Positions 42,182 to 51,830 of a stretch of DNA of 64,000 nucleotides are shown here, piece by piece. The notes under the pieces are model-generated. The model was given only the letters and a program-made list of their open reading frames with translations. It was not told the DNA's origin and ran no database searches. Origin of the DNA: Aphidius gifuensis (taxonomy: Eukaryota > Arthropoda > Insecta > Hymenoptera > Braconidae); contig NC_057788.1 in assembly GCF_014905175.1 (NCBI RefSeq), positions 19,686,154-19,750,153 of the forward strand. The letters are read 5' to 3'. The translations under genes and the position numbers were made by a program. Numbering within the stretch: the first letter of the stretch is position 1; each line of letters opens with the position of its first letter.

Positions 42182-43260
42182 TTTTCGAAAACAGAACAGA
42201 ACCGATTATTTTAAATTTAAGTTAAATAACAAATTGACACGTTGTTTTTTATCCTTATGTGCTGGCTTATTTTGATACCTGATTTCCTGGATCGAAAAAG
42301 AAAATGTAGTACAATCGAAGGAATAATTGAAAATGTGTCAATTTACGTAGTAAAAATAACTGACAGATCATAAGTAATAACACTCGTCACATTCAATACA
42401 ATCATAAATTTTTTATAACTTAAAAACTCGTTTTTGGTTACACTGGAAAACGTTGATTTTTAATAATATTCCAGTTACATCAGCTCAATACTAGGTGAAT
42501 ACATACGCAATTACTGAAACTAATTCACATCAGTTTTTCAATTATTATCATGTAGAAATTCATTTTCATTTATTTTATTTTTACTGCCAATAAATGAATA
42601 ATATACATATATCTATTTTGTGAAATTTTATAAACTCATTCACCTTAAAGACTTCGATAATGTCGTCAAAGATATTCCTTATTATTAATTACTTATAATT
42701 AACAATTTAATGATTATTAATTATTATCGAAAGCAATTTACTGTACTTTTACGACTCATTTTACAATATTTAAGGTTTTAAACGTAAAAAAACAATTAAA
42801 AGCAGTATAAATTTTAGTTTCAATTGTAATTACCCGGTTAATGCAAAAAAGCTTGGGTACTTCTTGAAAGAGGCATATTTAAAGTCTGTTCTCCTGTAAA
42901 GTATTTATCAATCCATTTAAAAACGCTACTCGGTGACATATCCCGTATAGATTAAAAAAAAACTTTTGTAAAGAGAAATTTTATAATTTTCCGTCTATTT
43001 TGCTATTCTAGTCAATATTTGAGCTTATTTCTGAGAAAATATAGAATTATATCTTGTCATAATGTGTTATTAACTAGTCCCATTACTATTGAAAACATAT
43101 TAGACTTAGTTTAGGTATGTTACATGAGTTGTGATTTTATTGAAATAGGTATTTGTAAAATTATAATTTAATAGTTATTGAACAAATAAGAAATGATAGA
43201 CAATTGAAAAAAATTTGATAAATTTAGACCATCCCATATAATTCGAATTTAAAAAACTAA
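42182..43260. other. AT-rich spacer
   Basis: No coding frame, RNA gene or clear repeat recognised. Confidence 0.45.
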
Positions 43261-43284
43261 TTGTTTTTTAATATATATTGTACT

Positions 43285-43545
43285 AATAGAATTTTTCATA
43301 TGCAGTATATAAAAAATTCGTATACCGTATATGAAACTCTCGTATACTGCATATGAAATTTTCATATACAGTATATGAATTTTTCATATACTAGCTTTGA
43401 GCTAAAAAATTCAAAGTATATGATTTTTTTAATATGCTAGTATATGAAATTTCCATATACAGTATATGAAATTCTCATATACCAGCAGATTTGGTGCAAC
43501 TTTCATATACTGTATATGAAAATTTCATATAATTTTCTCTCCGTG
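43285..43545. repeat. Array of CATATACTGTATATGAAA palindromes
   Basis: At least seven close variants of the palindrome (CATATACAGTATATGAAA, CATATACTGTATATGAAA, TATACTGCATATGAAA) are spaced irregularly. The block begins near 43302 and ends just before TTCTCTCCGTGTATAATTAG. It is probably the core of a non-autonomous element. Confidence 0.7.
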
Positions 43546-43549
43546 TATA

Positions 43550-44360
43550 ATTAGATCTAAGTAGATATAATCAGATCTAATCGTATCAAAATTCAGAAAG
43601 ATCCAATCATATCTCGATATATACTTATATATGTCGGAATTTCATAGGAAGCTGCTGTTATTCTTTTGCATTTTTTTTCATGTAACAAAAATTTCGAGAA
43701 AAAAAAAAATTTTTTTTTAATCATAAAATTACATTCCGGGGTGTCTAAAACTAATACAAATGAAATTTATGTTTAATTGTTTATATTTATAAATATTATT
43801 TTATGCATATAAAATTTGCCGATCATCAGCCGAGTGTCGGTTGATTCGCGGATTGTCATGATAAATATTCAAGTGAAACAAATTTTCGTTGTTTTTAATT
43901 ATTGTTAAGTAGGTAAGGCTCTGGACTTTCATCAAGAAGATACCGCGTTCAAGTCCAGGTGATGGTGAAAACTTGTGGTTTAAATCTTTCGGTCCAATGA
44001 ATCATTAATTATATAAACAAAAAAATATATTTGTTTAAACAATTTGAAATTTTTTTGTTTTCAAATCAATAAATTTTTAAAATCTCAGTAGATCTACTTA
44101 GATCTCAGTATATCTAATTAGATCTAAGTATATCTAATTAGATTTAAGTTTATCTAATCAGATCTAAGTAGATCTGATTTGATCTAAATATATCTAAGTA
44201 TATCTAAGTATATCTAAGTATATCTAATTAGATCTAATGAGATCTAGTTATATACGAGTAGATCACGCCACTTTGCGGATCTAATCATATCTAAAGCAGT
44301 TAGATCTAATTTGATTTACGTAGATCTAATTTGATATACGTAGATCTACGTGATTTTTTC
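43550..44360. repeat. AGATCTAA/TATCTAAT-type repeat in two blocks
   Basis: Ten-base words based on AGATCTAAGTATATCTAA repeat at 43552-43625 and 44075-44355. The gap between them (43640-44070) holds unrelated sequence including a tRNA-like segment. The right end reads GTAGATCTACGTGATTTTTT. Confidence 0.65.
43906..43968 (+). repeat. tRNA-like segment, probable SINE fragment
   Basis: TAAGTAGGTAAGGCTCTGG resembles a diverged A box and GCGTTCAAGTCC, about 40 bases later, resembles a B box (GGTTCAANTCC). These are the two internal RNA polymerase III promoter elements. The acceptor stem cannot be paired, so this is not a functional tRNA gene. A tRNA-derived SINE is the likeliest source. Confidence 0.4.
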
Positions 44361-44680
44361 CTGGGGTGTTAATTATCAAGTTATTTACTTGTGTCTTTTT
44401 TTTTTTTTACGTACAGCACAAATTGTACCACCTGATTATGATAGAAACAGTAAAAAAATGTCCACAAATTATTTGAACTAAGAAATGATGCAAATAATAA
44501 ACTAGAAAGTTTCATTAATCTCAAGTTTTATTAAGAAACAAAAATTAATAAACAAATTTTTTTTTATTTTTTTATTTTCAAACAAAAAAATTAGCCAACT
44601 TCATAATGAATATAAATAGGAAATCAAATAATTTATTTGACACACAGAAATAATTTTTGGTTCATTTCATTAGAAAAATA
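44361..44680. other. Spacer before BEN gene
   Basis: AT-rich, with a short palindromic T-run region. No gene recognised. It would contain the 5' end of the following gene. Confidence 0.4.
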
Positions 44681-45848
44681 ATGGCTTATTCACTTATTAA
44701 ACAGAGAAGTGGTTCAAAAACCATTGGACCTTCATCATCAGTACGCCATTTACCGAGATTAACAAAAATTAAATGGGCTGATAATGATAATGGAAATGGT
44801 AAATTTTATGCTGGCCGTGTTATCATAAAAAATGGTAAGATGTTAAATATTTGATTATTCTTTCGGTTATTTAATTTATTAATAAATTATTAATAAATTT
44901 ATAAATTAATTATTAATTTTCACTTTTTTAATTAATTAATTTTTTATTGAATTCTTAATTAATTTTTTTTAATTAATTATTAATTTTATTAATTAATTAT
45001 AAATTAATAAATTATTAATATTATAAAATTTAAATGAAATTACATGTTATTAAATTATTTTATTAAATTTAATAATATATTCAATTTTCATTTCTATAGA
45101 TGATATTGGGTGGCTAAGATCGATTGAATTTGATAAGTGGAATACCCTATTTATATCACAAAATGGTAAAGGTCCAGGTGCCAATGATAATAATGATCAT
45201 ACTACCAACGGTTATGATAATAATAATAATAATAATGTTAAAGGTCCAGATACTGATGAGGATGCTGATGACAATGTTCATGATAATGAGAACAATCATA
45301 CCACCAACGTTCCTGATAATAATTGTATTATTAATAATAATAATAATATCAATGACGATGATAATAATGATGAAAATGATAACGATAATAATGATAACCC
45401 AACCAATGACAACGATATCAATAATGATACTAATAATCATAACAATAATAATAATAATAATAATAATGATGATGGTGAAATGACGAAGTATTCTTGGAAC
45501 CGTGGAAGTCGTCACCGTGAAGAACTTGTTCCAGGAATATCAGTTTTCATATACAGTCACGAGCTTAAAAAAATAAGACAAAAAAACATCAAGAAACCAA
45601 GAAAACTCGTGACTGTAGTTATGAAAGAGTTATTAAAAAAAAAAATTTTTAAAAATGATTCCTACAGAACGTCGAGGACGAAGAAAAATTCCTGATGACG
45701 TGCAATCTGCCGTTAGAAGTAAGATCATTGATATTTTTGAAATTAAAGCTTGTATTAAAAATTTACCTGGTTTTTTTTTGTTTCAGAATTTGTATCTAAA
45801 AAAACACCAGACGAAAGGTTGTCAAAGATGGAATTTCCAAATGTTTGA
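44681..45848 (+). pseudogene. BEN-domain protein with Asn/Asp repeat tract, one frameshift
   Basis: Exons: 44681-44834 (MAYSLIKQRSGSKTIG), 45100-45718 and 45787-45848 (ends TGA). All have GT-AG introns and consistent phases at both junctions. The middle holds a long Asn/Asp-rich tract encoded by AAT/GAT triplets (about 45180-45480). The carboxyl part reads LVPGISVFIYSHELKKIRQK, LVTVVMKELLKKKIF, GRRKIPDDVQSAVR and KFVSKKTPDERL, the basic helix pattern of a BEN domain. A one-base slip at an A-rich run (about 45636-45660) is needed to link the two. Without it the frame ends at 45695. It may be functional if the slip is a sequence error. Confidence 0.55.
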
Positions 45849-46629
45849 CAAAAATGTGTTCTAACTTGAGAAACTATTGAATAAAATTAAGACAAATAAT
45901 AAAATTTCATAAATAAATAAAATTAAATTTATAAATTTTAAAATATATTTATAATTTATATTTTATTTATTTTAATTTCATTTTTCAATTATTAACTTCA
46001 CGATAAGCATCTTTAATATATTTGATATATTTATTATTGTATCAACACACATTATACAACAATCAATTGAGTTATTTTTTAAATGTAATTCGATTTATCA
46101 AATCAATCGTAATAATGTTCGTTAATTATGTTTAGTGAATTATCACTAAAATTCAATTATCACATTTTGTCTTTCAGGAATAAAATAATTTTCTATGATA
46201 AACACTTGATATTGCATCAAGTTTAAAATTTAATATTGTACAACATAATCTCCTTATATAAAAAGGAGAATGAAGCCTCTCTTCGAGCGATTTGATTGGC
46301 TGTTATTTAACATTGTTAATATTCATTTATTTTTGTTTATTTTTTTTTTTTTTTTATTTTGTTTATCCGTTGTTATGAATATTCATTTATTTACTTATAC
46401 TATTTACTCGTTGTTATGTTTAATGTTATTTACATTCATTATTTATTTGATTTGTTTACCCGTTGCGAAGTCAATTTATTATTTAATCCGTGGAAATTAT
46501 TATTTTGAATTAGTTTGTGATTCATCAATACTAAAAGGGTTTTAAAATATGTAGGCATATATATATATAAATAAAATAATAAAATAAAATATATAAATAA
46601 AAAAAAAAATATTGTTCACGGATAAAATT
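45849..46629. other. AT-rich spacer
   Basis: Contains repeated TTGTTATGAATATTCATTTA-like phrases (46310-46480) that keep a hydrophobic frame open (46270-46545). It looks like repeat-derived sequence rather than a gene. No other structure recognised. Confidence 0.4.
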
Positions 46630-47763
46630 ATGGAGTACGTGTTTACTTCTGATGACGAAATTAATTGTCTGCAATCAGAAGAAAAATCAATGTAAGTGAC
46701 AAATTAACAAATATTTTGATGATTATTTCTTAGTCTTTTATTTTTTATTTTTTTCAATATTTTTGAAAATTTAACGTTTTTGATAAAAAAACATAATTAA
46801 TAATAGTGAATCGATTTTTTCAGTGACATCACAGGTTATGTCGATTTCATTGATGGCGTGAAACAAGTCCGTGCATCCTATGGCCACTTTATAAAGTTCA
46901 CGTTGAATAACGGTGGAACGATTAGAATGAAGGTCTTGATTTTGGGAACAGGTCCAGCCCATCGATGGGAAAAAGAAATAAAAATGTGGTCAGTTTTGGA
47001 AATACGGGGTGGCACTGTCAAATTAGGTAATGTCCGTTTTCGTGATCCAGCTGTTCATGACATGGAATACTATGTTCAGTCGTCAAGTGACATTACAATC
47101 TTGGGGCAATACAATCCTGCTAATAGAGTACCGAGGACCATCATAAAAAAACGATGATTTAGCAGATGTCATGTTTGAAAATGGACCTGTTGGTTAGTTT
47201 TGAACATACAAAGCATACATCTATAACTCCATCTAATTAATTCGTATAATTTTTATTCCAGAAATCGATTGTTACATTCGAACCCAGCCACGTACCGTTC
47301 AGATGTATCGTACTTCGTGTGGTCAATGCCAGGTGACAGATGGTTATTACCGACTGACAATAAATATTGTGGATTATACCCCAAATGAAAGATTGGTAAT
47401 GAGCACACCAATTACCATTGCTGGTGAATTCTCACATGATTCACCATTTTTTTCGATTTCCATATGGACGATATATCAATTAGAGAAGGAGGTGCCATAA
47501 TGTCCGCAGACGATTTGCGTGCAGCGTTTCATCCAGTTATTGCTCCAAAAAGTCGTCGTATTGATACACCAGCTCAACCTGTTGTGCAAACTGTACAACT
47601 TGTTCAACTTGAACAACCTGTTCAGCATTACGTTCAATCTGTTCACGTTGCTCAACCTATACAACCTGCTCAAACTATTCAACCTGTTGAACCTATACAA
47701 TTTGTACAAGCTGCTCCACCTATCCAACCTGTTGTTAAACCTGCTAATCCTCCTACGGTCTAG
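46630..47763 (+). pseudogene. OB-fold (RPA-like) protein, multi-exon, frameshifted
   Basis: Exon 1 46630-46691 (MEYVFTSDDE) joins exon 2 at 46824 in phase (DITGYVDFIDGVKQV), with RASYGHFIKFTLNNG, MKVLILGTGPAHRWEK and YYVQSSSDITILGQY. These are OB-fold strands like those of RPA DNA-binding domains. Exon 3 (from about 47262) has a CGQC pair within CYIRTQPRTVQ ... DGYYRLTINIVDY. The last part is a Gln/Pro/Val-rich repeat (VQPIQP-type, about 47560-47750) and stops at TAG 47761. Shifts are needed at A7 (about 47146) and T7 (about 47447). The gene lies just upstream of and parallel to a Helitron helicase. RPA-like single-strand binding is inferred. Confidence 0.45.
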
Positions 47764-47948
47764 CTTGCTAATCTGCCAATGGTTCAGCCAACGATTGGGA
47801 AAAAAAAAAGAAATTTGACTGGCATTATGATTTAGTTTTAATGCTAATTGATTCATTGAACAAATATATAGATATTTCAAATGATGTGTTTTTATTATAT
47901 TTATTTGATTAAGACCCGTGGCTTCATCTTCCTCAGATAATATCTGGG

Positions 47949-50008
47949 ATGCGTTCCCAAATGCCTCATCAATTGCGGAATTCGTTCGTACGTATTTTGA
48001 TTTATTGCCATCCAGAGAAGCTTTGGGAAGATCATAAAGACTTCATGGCTGATGATTTTAAGAGAAAACATAGCTTGACTCAGTCATATGCAAGAACATA
48101 TCGAGAAATAAATAACCTTCTTTTAAGAGAAAAATTAGATCTTAGTAAATTTCTAACAATGCCATCGCTGAATGAATTTGAGAAAATAGATAATATAAAT
48201 GATAAAGAAATCGTTGTCAATCATGGAGAAATCGGCTCAGCTCAGTATGCGAATTTGAATGTCAAACAAAAGATCATAGTTGGTCAACTAATCAATGCAA
48301 CATTGTACGGTGAAAGTAATTCATTAACTACACGTTTTTATATTGATGGACCAGGTGGATCAGGAAAAACATATGTTTACAGCACCATTTATCATTTATT
48401 GAAGAGTAAAAGTTGGCTATGTGCAGAGTCTATACAGTAGTTTTTCATCGAAAAACGTTGTCATCGTTACAACGAAAAGGCGATGTAAAATAAAGATTCG
48501 AGTTTTCGACTGCACAATATTTCTCGAAAACACCAATATAATGATGATTGTCTGGTCGTAGATCTACGTGGAAGTCTATGTGTCACTCTACTACAACTGT
48601 GAATTGTCAGTCGTATGGCACTCTGTCACAATTGTAGATTGTCTTAAAAAAAGTCATCAACGGCCATCTACTACCACATGTTCATCTCATCAAATATATA
48701 TATTCTCTTTACATATATATGAAATTATATACATATTATTAAGTAACCTGTAATTGTAATAATAACTTATATCATGTAGCCCAAAAGAAAGAAATGTCAA
48801 GGGCGTAAAACCTAAATAAATAAATGAATAAATAAATAAATAAAGGAAAAAATATTGTTACAATGGATTTTACAGGCAAAGCAGCTATATTACTTCCAGC
48901 AGGGAGAACAATGCATAATGTTTTTGGCATGCCTGTTCCAATTTACACTGATTCCACATCGAATATTAAGTTGCAATCAAAAGAAGCCAAAGAACTTGAA
49001 AATATTGATGTAATAATTTGTGATGAAGCACCAATGGCGCCTAGATATTGTATGGAGTTAGCTGATAGAACTTAACGTGATATCACAAAATTAGATTTAC
49101 CGTTCGGTGGGAAAATAAGTCTAATGGGTGGTGATTTTAGACAGCTGTTGCCAATACTTCAAAATAGTACACGAAGTGAGACAATAAATTTATCAAGTAA
49201 GTATAGCCAATTATGGAAAAATTTTAATATTCTTTCTTTAACTGAAAACATGAGAACTCTGCCAGAAGAGGTAGAGTTTACAAAATAATTGCTACATGTT
49301 GGTAATGGAACTTTGAATGATAATAATGATAATATAAAGATTCCGTACAAGTGTTTAGCTAATAAAAATAATGATATAGTTCAGACAATTTTTAGCAGCA
49401 CGACATATAGATGTAGATTATATAAATGGAAGAGTCGTGCATCTTCTAGACAAAAACTCAGAGAAAATTTATACCCATGTGAATAGTACACGAAATTGTG
49501 ATAATGGTGATCTTGAAGATATTCTATTACCGGAGTATTTGAATACTTTATATCCTCCAAATTTTCCACCTTATAAATTAAAATTAAGATTGAATTGCAT
49601 TGTAATGCTTCTTCAAAATCTGAGTACAGAAGAAAGTTTCTGTGAAGGGACAAGACTACAAATACTAGACCTTTCGAATAATCTTCTGAAATGTCGTATT
49701 TTAACTGGAGATCGGTCCAATAATATAGTTTACATCGAATTACACTATATTGCGAAGGTGTCTATCCTTTCACTTTCAAACGGAGATAATTTCCTATTAA
49801 GATTGCATTTGCAATGACTATAAATAAAAGTCAAGGACAAACGTTTGATAATGTAGGAGTTGACCTTAGAAAAAATGTATTCAATCATAGACAATTATAT
49901 GTAGCTTTTTCGAGAGTAAGATCATGGGATTCATTGCGAATATTTTCAAGAGAACAACGAGATGACAATATAGTTAAAAATTATGTGTTCAAAGAAATAT
50001 TTGAATAA
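47949..50008 (+). pseudogene. Helitron PIF1-like helicase, broken
   Basis: The collinear pieces are as follows. 47949-48440 has PHQLRNSFVRIL and KLWEDHKDFMADDFKR, then the Walker A segment IDGPGGSGKTYVY. 48863-49075 has FTGKAAILLPAGRTMHNVFG and ICDEAPMAPR (Walker B). 49078-49290 has KISLMGGDFRQLLPIL and LSLTENMRTLP. 49437-49817 has LLQNLSTEESFCEGTRLQIL, and 49800-50008 has AMTINKSQGQTFDNVGVDL and LYVAFSRVRSWDSLRIFS. This is the helicase half of a Helitron RepHel protein. It is split by an insertion (48438-48850), a stop at 49072-49075 and shifts near 49290 and 49810. The HUH Rep domain that should precede it is not seen. Confidence 0.8.
48438..48850 (+). mobile_element. Retroposon with (TAAA)n tail inside the helicase gene
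   Basis: The block interrupts the helicase between the Walker A segment and FTGKAA. It ends in TAAATAAATAAATGAATAAA, a tail typical of 5'-truncated non-LTR retrotransposons. Just upstream is AAGGGCGTAAAACCTAAATAA, which resembles 3' ends of R1/I-type elements. No target duplication could be defined confidently. Confidence 0.55.
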
Positions 50009-50315
50009 TAAATATAAAAATTAAAAAAAAAAACAATCATAATTTTAAACAAAAGATTGATTAATTTTTTAATTTAAAAAATTAATTGATTGACAGCTCA
50101 AACTTTTATTAAAAGTTAATATACAATAAACAAATAGAATGGAAAGAGATTTAGAAAATAAAAAAATCAATATTACAGTTGCTGAAGCAACTGTGCCTTC
50201 CCTTCGGGGGGAATTTTAATTTCTATTTTTAGTCTATTGAAAATTGAGGTAATGAATAAAAATGATTCGTGAATAGAAATATTTATTTTTTATTGTTATA
50301 ATGCGTAAAGTTTAT
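50009..50315. other. Junction between Helitron helicase and RPA-like unit
   Basis: Includes a perfect hairpin CAGTTGC/GCAACTG (about 50176-50193), followed by GCCTTCCCTTCGGGGGGAAT (about 50192-50211), which also marks the left end of the second RPA-like unit at 57908. This is where the two copies begin to share sequence. Confidence 0.45.
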
Positions 50316-51556
50316 TTAATTTTTGTTCATTTTGCTTGTTCCTTCTAATGGGTCATCTTTATTTCCGGAATCGCTTTCTTCTACCTTTTTAAATTCCTTG
50401 TTTTTATTTATTTTGTTGTACCATGATTTTACTCTGTGAATGTTTAAAATCTATTTATATATTTCCATATTATATTTTATTTCTTTTACTTTACTTTTTC
50501 CCCTTTGTTGAATTAGGATTTAGTGTTTTTGTCGTTGTCGAAGTCGTTGTTAAGTTTTTAATCTTTTTATATTTATTTATTTTCAATTCTTTCAGTGCTA
50601 TTACGTCACCCTTTTTTCCCTCAAAACTTTCTGCCTCTTCATTCCACATATTTAATTCAATCTGAAATATATATTTTTTAGTAAATTTAGTATCTTTAGT
50701 TTTTTTTCATCTAAATTTGATTTTACTTCGTAATCACTGCCGTCTGCTAATGATATTGTTCTTTTTCTTAATAACCGTTCCGTCATTGAATATATAAATT
50801 CTACTTCCTTCAGTGCTATTATGATTGCGATTATATCTATTAAAAATCAGTACCAGTATTAATAATATTGTTTTTTTTTTATTTAAAAATAATTTAACCT
50901 GTAAATGAATTATTCGGTAAATGTACGATTTCTTTTATTTTTCTAAACTCGGAATTAATTTTTGGAATATTTTCATTCTCGTCTTCGTCTTCCAAGTTTA
51001 TACTAGACTCTACCGGTATCATTATTTCTTTATTATTTATCGATGGATATATTTCATTAACTTTTCTCACTAATCCTCCAGTGATTGTATATATTTTGTT
51101 TATCTGTAACATAGAATAATTGATTATTTCAATAATCATTCATTTTGAAACATTTTTTGTTTGATAAATTTCATTGATAACTGTACTTCAATTAATCCAT
51201 GATATTTATTTGCAGCTTCTCCAAAAAAAATACACCTTATTTATCGCTTTCATCACTTATGTCGATCGTAAATTTTTTGCCTGTTCCTCGTTCGTTTTTC
51301 CATTCTTTTATCTCACTTTTATGTATAATTTGTGCTCGAACTGTATCACTGTATTTGAATTTTTAATTTAGTTTTTACCTTATGTTTATTATATTTATTT
51401 CTTATTTTTTATTTACCATATTGTGTTTATTTTTAAATTTGCTATTTTTGTAATTTTTTTTTTCATCGTTGTATCTTTTGTTCTGTTTTTTTCATTTAGT
51501 TTAATTTTTTTTTCGTCATGTTTTGGATTATCCCCTTCTTGTTTTCTTTTACCCAT
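50316..51556 (-). pseudogene. RPA70-like single-strand DNA-binding protein, copy A
   Basis: Minus-strand exons begin MGKRKQEGDNPKHDEKK (51556 to about 51417). The next (from 51348) reads DTVRAQIIHKSEIKEWKNER, with GKKFTIDISDES and FFGEAANKYHGLIE (RPA DBD-A). Then follow INKIYTITGGLVRKVNEIYP (to about 50895), EVEFIYSMTERLLRKRTISL, and LNMWNEEAESFEGKKGDVIA with LKELKINKYKKIKNLTTTST (DBD-B). It ends RVKSWYNKIN ... SKMNKN at 50316. The domain order matches the two central OB folds of RPA70; the zinc-binding DBD-C is absent. One A is missing relative to copy B at GATAAATAAGG (about 51230), creating a stop. The gene is probably mobile-element encoded. Confidence 0.7.
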
Positions 51557-51830
51557 TTTGATTATATTGGCTGTTGATTTTGAAAAATTCCCTTTGATCT
51601 GTTTATAAATTGATTAAAAATGATCGATGTTTCTTTTTTTTTTTTTTATTGATTCATTAATGTGAAGTTGTTCTATCGTTTTTGTTTTTTATTTTTATGT
51701 CAGAAATTGTGGTTACTGTATGTTGTAAATGAATTGTAACTGAATTGTAACTGAAATGGATCAACATTACTATATTTTAGGTGATCATTATGTTGACATC
51801 TCTGATATCAATTTGACATTTTATAAATAA
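51557..51830. other. Upstream region of RPA-like copy A
   Basis: Homologous to 60224-60458 up to AACTGAAATGGATC (about 51752), then diverging near 51785. It likely contains the promoter and the end of the duplicated unit. Confidence 0.4.

Noticed and set aside
43906..43968. Functional tRNA gene
   Set aside because: No acceptor stem pairing and a poor A box; only a tRNA-derived fragment is supported.
45124..45515. Ile/Met-rich frames on both strands
   Set aside because: Out-of-frame readings of the AAT/GAT tract that encodes Asn/Asp in the BEN gene.
46270..46545. Hydrophobic 91-codon frame that could be a membrane protein
   Set aside because: The sequence consists of repeated TTCATTTATTT-like phrases, so hydrophobicity follows from T-richness; no supporting context.
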